Assembly (NCBI GenBank): GCA_030745875.1
Contig: JASLNT010000118.1
Span: forward strand, 1 to 64,000
Length of the DNA: 64,000 bases
Source of the DNA: Phycisphaerae bacterium
Lineage (GTDB): Bacteria; Planctomycetota; Phycisphaerae; SM23-33
Reading direction: 5' to 3'
Part shown: positions 32,250 to 42,200 of the stretch, piece after piece
Position numbering within the stretch: the first letter of the stretch is position 1
Layout: each line of letters opens with the position of its first letter
Notes under the pieces: generated by a model
The model's input: only the letters and a program-made list of their open reading frames with translations
Database searches by the model: none
Told to the model about the DNA's origin: nothing
Translations under genes and position numbers: made by a program

Positions 32250-34033
32250 TACTTGTCTCCCTTGCGCTCCGCAGGCATGTTGAGGTGAACTTCCAGTGAT
32301 ATCTTCGATCGCATCTTGTCAACGCCGACACTCAGGTTCATTTTAGACACGCTTCTTATCGCCGCCAGGATCATGTCAAGTTCCGCCTGGGCCTGTTGTT
32401 TGGTATGACCTTTCTCGACGATATTCTGGCGGATGAGGTTTTTGCTGTTGGCTTTGAGAATCGACGCCAGTTGCCCGCCATCGAGTTCGACCATGCTGTG
32501 GACTCCGGCGGGGGGGCTGGGCGGTTGAGCCGCTTCTTTCGCCAGGGCGTCCATAATGTCTCTGGCCAGCGCGTCGGAGGAACTCAGGATTACGTGGTTT
32601 CCGGGCATCGCCAGTGTCGGGCTGAAGTTGAATCGCATGTGTGCGCCCGCGGGTTGGTCTTCGGAGGGCGGGGTGAACCCGGTTACGGTGTACTTTGTCT
32701 TGCGGTAGACCGGCCGGTCGATGATAAGCCCGGGCTCGGCGCTTTGGCCTCTGGTGAAATTGACCAGTCCAATCGCCTTCTGCCACGCCTCTTCCATAAT
32801 CGGAGAGAACTTTTTGGGATTCTTCATCGGTAAGACAAGGGCGAACGCAGGGATCTTCACCGCCGGTGTTCCAGCGGCTGGGTCGTACTTCTGCTCTACG
32901 ACGACCAGGCGGATCTTCGAGCCCATTTGTCCCAGGACTTCGGTGGTGAGGTCGCGACCGGTGAAGAATATCCCCATCATATTCTCGAAGAATATCAACC
33001 CGCCCGTCCGTTCGGGAAACAGTTTGTCCTTGGCTGCGTAGAAGCCTTGCAGGTCGCGGTGCAGACTTATCGCTGCGATGCGACGGGGCACATCCAAGTG
33101 GGGCATGGCGCCGTCTGAGGCGCTTGTGGGAAGAGCGAATTTGGCGGCGCCGGTATCCGCGAGCGTTCCGTCTGATATCGCGTCGATAGTCAGCGTGTCG
33201 TTCTTGATCTTCAGCGACAGGTTCAGCCACGTAGAGTTGCCCAACGTTTCGGTGATCGGAGCGGTCAGGAGCGCCAGCAACGGATTCTTCTGCGCCGCCA
33301 GCGCTTTGGCGACGGCCGGTATTTGCTTCAGAACTGCAGTGTTGACGTAAACGGTTGCTGCTGCGTCTGCGGGGGCGGACTTCAGGGCTTTTCGGTAAGC
33401 CGGGGCCGAGGCGATGGACTTCCGGCCGGCTTTGGCTCGCAGGTCCAGGGCTGCTTGCAGCACCTTGGGTGAGCTTGCGATAATCAGGCGTTTTCCAATG
33501 ATCGCATGGGCTTCATTTGGTCCGAGCGACCATGTAGTTACACCGGCGTACTTTGTGGAGGGAACGCCTGTTGTTACGCCTTTCTTCTCGGCTTCGGACT
33601 CGATAAGGAACAGCAGGAGATCGTGAGTTTCCTTGAGCACCTTCGTGTCGAGGGCATCGATTATGAGAAGGCTGCTTTTTCGGGGCCCGACGGCGAATGT
33701 GGCTCCTCCGCCGATCAGCCTGCGGACTATTGACTGCCAATCGGCGTCCAAACGCGTCTCAAGAAGTCTCACAAGGCTGCGAAACTGCTTGAATCCCTTG
33801 TTGGCGGTCTGCTCCTTGTATTGTGGGGAGGCTTCTATGGCTTCGATCAGCTTCGGTCGCAGAATCAGATCCAACGCAGCTTTCGGTTTGGAAATGTTTA
33901 CGACGATTAGCGCGCCGCTCGGGACCCACCGATCTGCTGGCGGCGGGGGGTCGGCGCCGTGTGCGGTCGCCAGGGGAATCAGCGCCATGATCAAAGCCGG
34001 GGCAATCAGGAGAGTCTTTCGTTTGCGAAACAT
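32249..34033 (-). CDS. Secreted protein of unknown function in the DUF1800/DUF1501 operon
   Basis: A 594-residue protein with a clear signal peptide (core about residues 6-24, cleavage after AHG). The mature part looks like two repeated alpha/beta units with phrases such as GGGATFAVGPRKSSLLIIDALDTKVLKETHDLLLFLIE, AIIGKRLIIASSPKVLQAALDLRAK and a C-terminal PGNHVILSSSDALARDIMDALAKEA. That pattern is reminiscent of DUF3352-like exported proteins; I would not assign more. It is the first gene of the operon and its stop overlaps the DUF1800 start. Being fixed upstream of that pair, it may be their exported partner or substrate. Confidence 0.7.
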   Translation of the reverse strand: MFRKRKTLLIAPALIMALIPLATAHGADPPPPADRWVPSGALIVVNISKPKAALDLILRPKLIEAIEASPQYKEQTANKGFKQFRSLVRLLETRLDADWQSIVRRLIGGGATFAVGPRKSSLLIIDALDTKVLKETHDLLLFLIESEAEKKGVTTGVPSTKYAGVTTWSLGPNEAHAIIGKRLIIASSPKVLQAALDLRAKAGRKSIASAPAYRKALKSAPADAAATVYVNTAVLKQIPAVAKALAAQKNPLLALLTAPITETLGNSTWLNLSLKIKNDTLTIDAISDGTLADTGAAKFALPTSASDGAMPHLDVPRRIAAISLHRDLQGFYAAKDKLFPERTGGLIFFENMMGIFFTGRDLTTEVLGQMGSKIRLVVVEQKYDPAAGTPAVKIPAFALVLPMKNPKKFSPIMEEAWQKAIGLVNFTRGQSAEPGLIIDRPVYRKTKYTVTGFTPPSEDQPAGAHMRFNFSPTLAMPGNHVILSSSDALARDIMDALAKEAAQPPSPPAGVHSMVELDGGQLASILKANSKNLIRQNIVEKGHTKQQAQAELDMILAAIRSVSKMNLSVGVDKMRSKISLEVHLNMPAERKGDK

Positions 34034-34339
34034 GTGTCCATCCTTTCCTTTCAGAACGATTCACACATCAATACGCCGCGGCGGCGGGAATTGTTACAGC
34101 CTTTTGTCGCTTGCGGCGCCAATTTCACGGGAATTGTCGTCTGCTGGGATTATTGTATCGCATGAGACGGGCATATAAAAGAAGAAGGCCTGGCGGGGGA
34201 GACCAGGTCTTCTTCGGGACACCCAACTCCGGGGGAACAGAGTCGGGTGGGTTCGGGTAATCTTGTACTACTAGTATAGTATAGGCGGCGAGTGTGATTT
34301 TGTCAACCCGGGCTAAAATGGAATCTGCATTTCAGTGGT
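34034..34339. other. Intergenic region with twin hairpins
   Basis: A 306-nt spacer between two minus-strand genes, the thioredoxin-like gene upstream and the secreted DUF1800-operon gene downstream. It contains the paired hairpins at 34181-34249 and an AT-rich stretch (34262-34283, TACTAC/TAGTATAG). I see no credible protein frame. Confidence 0.5.
34181..34249. ncRNA. Twin hairpins sharing a CGGGGGA loop (candidate structured RNA)
   Basis: Hairpin 1: 34181-34193 pairs with 34203-34215 (13 bp with one G-U), loop CGGGGGAGA. Hairpin 2: 34220-34229 pairs with 34240-34249 (10 bp with one mismatch), loop CGGGGGAACA. The stems differ in sequence but both loops open with CGGGGGA, when read on the plus strand, and the stems are 4 nt apart. 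On the minus strand the loops would be pyrimidine-rich and the element would act as a terminator or leader. A weak plus-strand promoter (TTGTCG near 34136, TATTGT near 34151) could make a separate RNA. GGA in hairpin loops is what CsrA-type proteins bind. Confidence 0.45.
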
Positions 34340-34921
34340 CTAGAGCAGATCGCACGCCTCGGGAGGCATCCAGTGGGCGTCCCGATCCTTCCATTTAACG
34401 TTGCATCCGATGGGATTGGTCAGCGGTGTCGGCGGATCGTTCCCGTCCAGCAGAGCCTCCAGGGCGTCGCGCAGCTCGTGAGTGGTTTCCATACCGGCTT
34501 GGCGCGGGTTGTCGTCCATGCGCCCGGTGTAGCGCAGCTTTCGATTCTCATCGAAAACGTAGTAGTGGGGCGTGCGCAGCGCGCCGTAGGCTTTGGCGAC
34601 CGATTGTGTTTCATCACGCAGGTACGCGAACTTGAAGCCCTGTTCCCGGGCTCGTGCGATCATGTGTTCGAATGAGTCGGTGGGGTGGTTGACGTCCTCG
34701 TTTGAGTTGATGGCGACCAGTTCCACGCCCCGTGACGCGTAGTCGTCGTAGAGTTGGTTCATCCGATCTTCCGAACCGATTACGTATGGGCAGTGATTGC
34801 AGCTGAAAACGACAATCAGCAGGCGAGCCTCGCTGAAGTCCGACAGCCTGCAGCTTGCACCGTCAACGCCTGGAAGATCGAAATTCGGCGCGTCTGCGCC
34901 CAGTTCGAGCGTGAAGGACAT
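34340..34921 (-). CDS. Thioredoxin-like/AhpC-TSA family protein
   Basis: A 193-residue protein of thioredoxin fold without a signal peptide. LGADAPNFDLPGVDG and SEARLLIVVFSCNHCPYV show the AhpC/TSA-type start and a CxxC active site (Cys-Asn-His-Cys). Later, LRDETQSVAKAYGALRTPHYYVFDENRKLRYTGRMDDNPR carries the cis-Pro region. The C-terminal IGCNVKWKD is typical of a widely distributed redoxin subgroup whose substrate is not known. It is a probable cytoplasmic thiol-disulfide or peroxide enzyme, 42 nt after the sialidase-like gene on the same strand. Confidence 0.85.
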   Translation of the reverse strand: MSFTLELGADAPNFDLPGVDGASCRLSDFSEARLLIVVFSCNHCPYVIGSEDRMNQLYDDYASRGVELVAINSNEDVNHPTDSFEHMIARAREQGFKFAYLRDETQSVAKAYGALRTPHYYVFDENRKLRYTGRMDDNPRQAGMETTHELRDALEALLDGNDPPTPLTNPIGCNVKWKDRDAHWMPPEACDLL

Positions 34922-34963
34922 GTGGCGACTCCTTTTGGGGCTTATCGCAGTGGGGCGGACCTG

Positions 34964-36160
34964 CTACTCAGTAATCCAGCTTGGCAACTTGCCGTTGCCC
35001 GTTTCCTTGCCTTTCAGCACCCAACTCAAGTTGAACTTCGCAACGGTCGAACCGCCTTTTGGTCCGCCCTCGAAGTTCAGATAGATCCAGCCTTCGCTTT
35101 TTGTCTTGGGGCGGCCGGCGTCGAGGGAAGAGTACTGGCCCTTGCCTTCGAAGACCAGGCGTTTGATCGGCCAGCTCCTGCCTCCGTCGAAACTGGCCCA
35201 TACGGTCATGTGGTGTCGACCTCCGGGGCTGTCGCAGTTGCTGTACAGCAGGACGTCCTTTCCAGCTACAGGCAATCTCACCAGACCGCCCATGCATCCG
35301 TAATTAGTGTTCTGCGGCCCGTCGGGCAGGATCTTGCATATCGACAGCCCAGTCCATGTGGCGCCTCCGTCGGTGCTCTTGGCGGTCCACCGCCTGCGAG
35401 GATCTGCGCCCTGCTGGGCCCAATGCCTGCGGGAATTGTAGTAGATTTGTCCGTTGGACAACTCCGCCAGCGTCGCTTCTCCGGTGCCGTTGGCGGGGAA
35501 CGGGGCGCTCGTCAGCCAGGTCTTCCCGCCGTCGTCGCTGTAGATGGCGTTTGTGTAATGCTCGGGCCATTTGCTGCGGTCGTTCCCGCTCGCGTAATGG
35601 CGCGATGGGCGTATGATGCGTCCGGCATGCTTGCCGTGACGCAGCGTAATTCCATGCTCGTTCATGTGCATATTCGGTACGTTGCCGTTCTTGTCGGGCT
35701 TGATCGTGACGTCCATTACAGCCCACGTTTTACCGTGGTCTTTGCTGCGATACACCGTCAGCGGGGCCGGAGGATGATGCTTCTCGACGAACGCCAGAAT
35801 CTCACCGTTGGTTTCGTTTACAGTCACGCCACCGCCCATGAACCCCTTTCCGACCAGAATCTCAGATCCCCATGTCTCGCCTCCGTCTTCGCTGCGAGTC
35901 ACCATAACGCCGTTCCAGAAAGCAAGGACCGTTCCATCCACCGCAACAGCTACATTCGGGAAACGACCACGCTTGAAAACCTGCTTCATCGTAAGTTTCG
36001 GGGCGCCCAGGAACGGTTTCAGTTCGCCTTCTGCGGGAAGTCCGGCGGCTGTTGTCTTGGGGGCGGGGGCCTTAGATGTTTTGGGCTTGGTTATCGCCAG
36101 AGGCGCCAGGAAAACCACGACCGCCAAAAACAGCATTACTTGCATTCTGTCACGTTTCAT
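34964..36160 (-). CDS. Exported sialidase-like BNR (Asp-box) protein
   Basis: A 398-residue protein with GGGAG 6 nt before the ATG and a signal peptide. It has five Asp-boxes (SEDGGETW, SKDHGKTW, SDDGGKTW, STDGGATW, SFDGGRSW) regularly placed, the sign of a six-bladed beta-propeller. GRFPNVAVAVDGTVLAFW near residue 65 matches the position of the sialidase FRIP motif with its catalytic Arg. Exo-sialidases remove terminal sialic acids; many planctomycete relatives act on other glycans or are not enzymes. With the sulfatase and GH13 protein it fits a glycan-scavenging lifestyle. Confidence 0.8.
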   Translation of the reverse strand: MKRDRMQVMLFLAVVVFLAPLAITKPKTSKAPAPKTTAAGLPAEGELKPFLGAPKLTMKQVFKRGRFPNVAVAVDGTVLAFWNGVMVTRSEDGGETWGSEILVGKGFMGGGVTVNETNGEILAFVEKHHPPAPLTVYRSKDHGKTWAVMDVTIKPDKNGNVPNMHMNEHGITLRHGKHAGRIIRPSRHYASGNDRSKWPEHYTNAIYSDDGGKTWLTSAPFPANGTGEATLAELSNGQIYYNSRRHWAQQGADPRRRWTAKSTDGGATWTGLSICKILPDGPQNTNYGCMGGLVRLPVAGKDVLLYSNCDSPGGRHHMTVWASFDGGRSWPIKRLVFEGKGQYSSLDAGRPKTKSEGWIYLNFEGGPKGGSTVAKFNLSWVLKGKETGNGKLPSWITE

Positions 36161-36195
36161 CCTGCTCTCCCGTCTGTGAAATCGCTCTGTTGCGG

Positions 36196-39039
36196 TTAAT
36201 TCTCAGAAACAGTTAGCGTTTGGTCGTCGTCAGCCAGGACTTCAATAAGCTTGTTCCTGAGTTCGATGATGCTGTAGGGTTTCTGGACAAAACCGGCCAG
36301 ACCCTTCCCGGCGAAATGCTGGGTTGCATCCTGTTCGTTATATCCGCTGCAGAGGATTACCGCAACATCAGATTTGATACGGCGGAGTTCGCCAAAAGCC
36401 TGCTCGCCGTCCATGTGGGGCATGGTCAGATCGAGAAGGACACAGACGATATCGTCGGCGTGGGCTGCGAATACTTCGACTGCTTCCTGGCCGTCCGCAG
36501 CCACCAATACATCGAAGCCCATCCGGATGAGCATCTGCTTGCCGACTGCACAGACGGTTTCCTCGTCGTCGACGATGAGAACGGTTCCGCTTCCTCGCCA
36601 GGCCTTAGTTTCGTGCTGCTCCAACTCCCGGACCGTCGCGTCCCCGGCTGGCGGATCGCCGGCGGGGAAAAGAACTTTGAACGCCGTGCCTTTGCCCGGT
36701 TCGCTGTAGATGCTGATCGCGCCGCCGTGCCCGCGCACGATGCCCAGGACGGCGGCCATGCCCAATCCGCGACCGGTGAATTTGGTAGTGAAGAACGGGT
36801 CGAATATCTTCTTTATAGTGTCGTCGTCCATCCCGCATCCTGTGTCGGATACTTCGATGTAGACGTATAGGCCTTCGGGCAACGGTTCATCCAGGCCGGT
36901 GCGCAGAGTCCTGTCAATGCTGTCAAGATAGGCCCGGTCGCAGTCCGTCGCACCTGTCGACAGGGCGATAACCCCGCTCTTGTCGCCGATGGCCTCGGAG
37001 GCGTTGGTGATTAGGTTCATGATGATCTGACGTATCTGTGCGGCGTCTCCGCCGAAAACGGGCAGGTTGTCGGCAAAGTTGTATTTGAGTATGACTTTCT
37101 TCGAGATCGAGACCTCGAGCAGGTGCGCCATTTCCTCGACGAACTCGTTCAGGTCGATCGTTTCGACTACGAACTTGCCTTTGCCCGAGTAGGCGAGCAT
37201 CTGTTTGGACAGTTCGGCGGCGCGTTTTGCGGCTTTCTCGATTTCCTTGAGATTGTCTCGCCCCGGGGCGTGGCGGGCGAGTTCATCCATCGCCAGGTCG
37301 GCGTTTCCGAGGATCGCCATCAGGAGATTGTTGAAATCGTGAGCAATTCCTCCAGCCAGCACGCCGAGGCTCTCTAGCTTCTGTGCGTGTTGCACCTGTC
37401 GTTCCAGACTTAAGCGCTCGGCTTCGGCGCGCTTGCGATCGGTGATGTCAACGCCCAGGCCTATGAGGTAATCTTTCCCGTTGAACGTCTTGCGGGCGCC
37501 GGTGAAATAGTAGGGGATTCGGCGACCGTCTTTCGTCACCAACTCCGCTTCGGCGTCAGCGAACCCTTCGACGAATACCTTGTGCATTCTCTCGGCAATC
37601 AGCTTCTTGTCTTCGCCGGTGAAGAAATCGGTTCCATACATTTCGACCAGTTCCTCCGGACCGTATCCGGAGACCGTCTCGAATTGGCGATTCCATCGTA
37701 TGAGCCGTTGCTCATCGTAGACGTAGAACAAGCCCGGAAGGCTGTTGATGTAATCCTCGGAAAGCAGCTTCTCGCGCAGGAGGGCGTCTTTGGCCAGTTT
37801 GCGATTGACGATTTCCCGCTCAAGCTTATCCATAGCCGCCTGCAGATTCTCGGCCATCGTGTTGAAAACTCGCGTCAACTGGCCGATTTCATCTTTCGAC
37901 CGTATCTGAGCCCGAGCGCTGAGGTCGCCCTGGCCGATCTTGAGCGCGGCGGTGGTTAATGTCTTCAGGGAATTCGACACTGACCTGGAGGTCAACAGGC
38001 CCAGGATCACCGCGAAAACGGTGACCGCCAGCAAGACGTACAGCGCCCTTGTTTTCAGCATCGCCACCGGGGCAAGGACTGTGTCTATATCGTGTTCGAC
38101 CACGAGGACCCAACCATGCCCCTTGTAGTCCTTGAAGCCGGACGAACATGCAAAAGCATAGAGCCCGTCCTTCCCATCAGGCCCGCTGCCTTTGGCTATG
38201 AAGTAGTCCATCGGGTCGGTCGAAGCGGATTTACGCGGATAGAAGGGAAGCCCTTTGGGCAGTGGCTCGAGGACAACATACTCGTTCGATGCGAAAATCA
38301 CCAGGTTGTCGGTGGTGAGCAATCTGAAACGGGGAGTTCCGGATTGACTTGCGTCTTCGAGAGGCGAGATAGTGGCCTGGAGATTCACAACGGCTTTGAG
38401 GACTCCGAGGAAGGCTCCCTTTTTGTTCTCTATGCGAACGCAAATATCGGTGGAATAGACCGCGGCGCTTCTGTCATATTCGACGTCCGCCACATACACC
38501 CCGAGGTTCTCCGCCTCCCGCCACCATAGTTCATCGGCTTGGTAGTAGTCGGTCGTCTTCTGAGTCTGCGCGACATTGGCTCCGTATCTGTTGGTTACAA
38601 ACACTTCACTGAAGAGTTCGTACCGTAATCGCCAGCGATAGAAGTCTTTTCGCTCGAGTTGATCTCTAATATCCTGCGAGAATTGACTGTTGATCAGGCC
38701 GTCCATGAAAGGCGTTATCTGCGTCGCCTCGGCGGCCTGCCATGCTTGGTCTTTGTCGGCGATGTACTTATAAGTATCCTCAAGTTGCTCAAATTCGAGA
38801 TTTGAGTCCGCAAGCCTGGGGTCTTTGGCGAGTTGATCGGCGTAGGCTTGTAGTTGCTCGATTCTCATGTAAATCGACGCATCGATTCTGGACAGCATTT
38901 CGCGGGCTCGTATGACCGATTGCTTTCCGATACCCGCCTGCAACGCTGTTTCGCTAACGTCGACGACGTAATAGCCCACCAATGCGACGATCAACGCCAC
39001 ACTCAGGAACGCCAGAGTGAGTTTATCGCGGATGTTCAT
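36196..39039 (-). CDS. Membrane hybrid histidine kinase (sensor-HAMP-PAS-HisKA-HATPase-REC)
   Basis: 947 residues. Order: membrane helix (about 9-27), ~300-residue extracytoplasmic sensor of Cache type, second helix (about 332-354), HAMP, PAS (near 430-545, YGPEELVEMYGTDFF, typical DITDRKRAE linker), HisKA with phospho-acceptor His in GIAHDFNNLL, HATPase (DTGCGMDDDTIKKIFDPFFTTK, GRGLGMAAVLGIVRGHGG) and a C-terminal receiver (VLIVDDEE, LLDLTMPHMDG, QKPYSI). The HDFNNLL family and fused receiver are common in planctomycetes. No DNA-binding response regulator is adjacent, so the output partner is unknown. It is preceded by a second hybrid kinase. Confidence 0.92.
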   Translation of the reverse strand: MNIRDKLTLAFLSVALIVALVGYYVVDVSETALQAGIGKQSVIRAREMLSRIDASIYMRIEQLQAYADQLAKDPRLADSNLEFEQLEDTYKYIADKDQAWQAAEATQITPFMDGLINSQFSQDIRDQLERKDFYRWRLRYELFSEVFVTNRYGANVAQTQKTTDYYQADELWWREAENLGVYVADVEYDRSAAVYSTDICVRIENKKGAFLGVLKAVVNLQATISPLEDASQSGTPRFRLLTTDNLVIFASNEYVVLEPLPKGLPFYPRKSASTDPMDYFIAKGSGPDGKDGLYAFACSSGFKDYKGHGWVLVVEHDIDTVLAPVAMLKTRALYVLLAVTVFAVILGLLTSRSVSNSLKTLTTAALKIGQGDLSARAQIRSKDEIGQLTRVFNTMAENLQAAMDKLEREIVNRKLAKDALLREKLLSEDYINSLPGLFYVYDEQRLIRWNRQFETVSGYGPEELVEMYGTDFFTGEDKKLIAERMHKVFVEGFADAEAELVTKDGRRIPYYFTGARKTFNGKDYLIGLGVDITDRKRAEAERLSLERQVQHAQKLESLGVLAGGIAHDFNNLLMAILGNADLAMDELARHAPGRDNLKEIEKAAKRAAELSKQMLAYSGKGKFVVETIDLNEFVEEMAHLLEVSISKKVILKYNFADNLPVFGGDAAQIRQIIMNLITNASEAIGDKSGVIALSTGATDCDRAYLDSIDRTLRTGLDEPLPEGLYVYIEVSDTGCGMDDDTIKKIFDPFFTTKFTGRGLGMAAVLGIVRGHGGAISIYSEPGKGTAFKVLFPAGDPPAGDATVRELEQHETKAWRGSGTVLIVDDEETVCAVGKQMLIRMGFDVLVAADGQEAVEVFAAHADDIVCVLLDLTMPHMDGEQAFGELRRIKSDVAVILCSGYNEQDATQHFAGKGLAGFVQKPYSIIELRNKLIEVLADDDQTLTVSEN

Positions 39040-39143
39040 GGTCGGTCAGCTCCGACGGGTCCGTGGGGGCGTCCGGACTCGATCCCGAACGACAAGACTA
39101 TGTTGGACGCTCTCATTGCGGTCCTTTGTTCAAACGACACTTA

Positions 39144-39149
39144 ATTATA
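39144..39149 (-). promoter_or_regulatory. Possible -10 box for the first hybrid kinase
   Basis: A perfect TATAAT on the minus strand about 105 nt upstream of the kinase start at 39039. The -35 at the expected distance is poor (CTCTTT), so it may need an activator or an extended contact. Confidence 0.3.
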
Positions 39150-39246
39150 GGCGGATTAGTCGTTTTAAAGAGTTGTAAACTGAATCTCGACTGCAGTTAT
39201 CCGCTGTGTCCGTTCCATGCATTGTATTTGAACTCGCCACCAGGTA

Positions 39247-42200
39247 TCAAGGCTGATACGCCGCCGCTTTAGCAGTATCATGGCTCAGGGAGGATGTCAA
39301 CTGGGCGACTTTGGACTCCAATACGGCGGCGGCGTCCCGGGCGCCTTGCAGGTCGTCTGAGCGTGCGGCGGATTCCAGCGCCCTAACGGCGTCGATTGCA
39401 TTTTCGGCGGCGAGAAGCCCCAATGAGCCTTTCATCGCCACCGCAGCGTCGATTGCGTTTTCGAGGTCGCCGCTGCAAACAGCAATTCTGACGCGCTTGA
39501 GCATATTCGGGCTTTCGGTCAGGAAGATATCCGCGAGTTCTGCAAACAGGCGCTCATCTCCGCCGGCCAGCCGAATGGCAAATCGCTTGTCGTAGAGGTT
39601 GTCGGCGGTTTCCTCGGGCACCCGGGCCGAGGGAGCTTCCGGGGCGGTCTCCTGACGCAAGACGTTTGCTTCGATGTCCAGATCCGAGAGATTTCGCTCG
39701 ATGGCTTCGGCGAGGGCTTGGGGGTTAATGGGTTTTGACACATAATCGTCCATGCCGGCGGCGAGACATTTTTCGCGGTCGCCTTTCATCGCGTTGGCGG
39801 TCATGGCGATGATGCGTATGTTGTGATTCCTGACTGTTGAGTTCGGATCTCTGATAGTACGCGAGGCGTCGTATCCGTCCATTTCGGGCATTTGGCAGTC
39901 CATTAGGACAATGTCGTAATCCTTGCTGGACAGCGATTCGATCGCCTCGACGCCGTTTAACACGGTATCGGCGTTGTATCCCAGTTTAGCGTTAAGAATA
40001 CGAAGGGCGACGGTCTGGTTTACCACGCTGTCTTCGGCTAGAAGTATGCGCACCGCCTGTTTGCGCTCTTCGCTCAGGGAATGACCGGTGACTGTTGTCT
40101 CCGACGGTTCTTCGGGAGACTCCTCCGGATGCCCGCTGACCCTGCGCAGGCAATCAAGCAGTTGGGTCTGCTTGATCGGTTTGGTCAGATATGCGGCGAA
40201 ACCAACCTGCCGCATGCGCTCAGCGTCGCCGGCCTGGGCCGCTGACGCCAACATCACCAGAATCACATCGGATAGTTCAGGATCGGCTTTGATCTCTCGC
40301 CCCAGACTCTCGCCATCCACTCCGGGCATGAAATTATCCAACAGCGCAAGCTCGAACGGGTCGCCCTCGTTGACTCCGGCTTGTAATGCAGCGAGGGCCT
40401 CATCGGCGCATGTCGTCTCGGTGGGACGACAGCCCCACGCCGATAAGTAAGCCTGCAGGATACGCCGATTCGTTGAGTTATCGTCCACGATCAACACGCG
40501 GGTGTTTGCGATGTCATTTAACTCTATTGGCGTTTGATGGGAATCGGCGGGCTGTTTGTCCAGAATCGCGGTGAACCAGAATGTGGATCCGGCGCCATCT
40601 TCGCTTTCGACGCCGATCCGGCCGCCCATGATCTCAGTGATCTGTTTCGAGATCGCCAGCCCCAATCCCGTTCCGCCGTACTTGCGAGTGGTGGATGTGT
40701 CCACTTGGGAGAACGTCTTGAAGAGTCTGTTCATGCGGGCCGCGGGGATGCCGATACCCGTATCTCGAACGGAACAGCGGATGACGGCTCGCGTTTGGGT
40801 CTCGGACTCCAGCGTCACCGATATCGCCACCTCGCCGGATTCGGTGAATTTTACGGCGTTGTTGGCGAGATTGATCATGACCTGCTTCAATCGCCCGGGG
40901 TCCCCGCGAAGCAATGTAGGTGTTTCCGGATCGATGAAACACGAGAACGTCAGGCCCTTGTCGCGGACTTTAGCGACAATAATGTCGCAGGCGTCCTCTA
41001 CGGTTGTGCGCAGGTCGAAGTCGATAATGTCCATATCGAGCTTGCCAGCCTCAATCTTTGAGAAGTCCAGAATGTCGTTGATAAGCGTAAGAAGCTGTTG
41101 GCCGCAGGTTTGAACGATGCCTGCGTAATCCTGTTGTTCTGCAGTAAGGTCGGTGTCCAGCAGAAGTCCGGTCATTCCCAGCACGCCGTTCATCGGCGTG
41201 CGGATTTCATGACTCATGTTGGCTAGGAATTCGCTTTTTGCAATAGTCGCCGCCGCAGCCTCCTCGGCCAGCAGATTGGCTCTCTCGATGGCCTTCTCAA
41301 GCCCGGCGTTGGCGTGTTCGAACGCCGCTTCGGTGCGCTTGCGTTCGACGACCTCTTGTTCGAGATCCTCCATCATCCCAAGCGTGCTGGCCTGGGTTTG
41401 CTCCAATTGCAGGACCTGTTCCTGGAGTTTCTCCTGCGCATAGGTGAGTCTCTGCTCGTCCTGGCGGCGCGCGGATGCTGCTCTCTGAAGATTCGAGGTC
41501 ATGGCGTTGAACGCCTGCGCCAAGTCGCCGATTTCATCGGAAGAGGCAATATTGATTCGCGTTTGGAGACGCCCGCGTCCGACGGCTTCTGCGCCTTTGA
41601 CCAGTTTGGTCAGCGGACTCGCTACAGCCTTGCCGATCATCGCGGCGACAAAGAGGCCCAGGCACGTGGCGACCAGGAGAATGCCTGCGGCCAGGTTTCT
41701 GGTCCACGCAGTGGTTACCGAAGCGTTCCTGTAGCTCTGTGCAGCCAGTTTCTTTTCGACGTCCACAAAGGTGTCGAATTCCTGCCTTATCCGATCGATC
41801 AGTGTCTTTCCGATGCCTGCTTCAAGCTGCGCGGCGACATTTCTCAGAGTGTCTGGATGCCCTTCGCTGTTTCTGCGGGCTGCGATTTCCGGCTCGGCGG
41901 CCTGGCAACGCCACTGAGAGACCATGCGCTCGATTCTGTCAAGTCTTCGGGTCTGGTCGGGGTCGTGGGCGATGAGTTTCTTTTGCCTGGCCAACAACCG
42001 ATTGAATTCCACCGAACCCCGCCAGTATGGTTCGAGAAACTCATCGTTACCGGTAATGCAGAATCCCCTCTGGCCGGTTTCCATGTCCACCACCAGTTTT
42101 GACAGTTGTCTTGCATTGGCCATCACGTGGGCGTCGCGCTCCACGACAACAGCGAACGCACGCTTCACGTCAGCCATGTTGTGCAGCACCGTCAGGCCCA

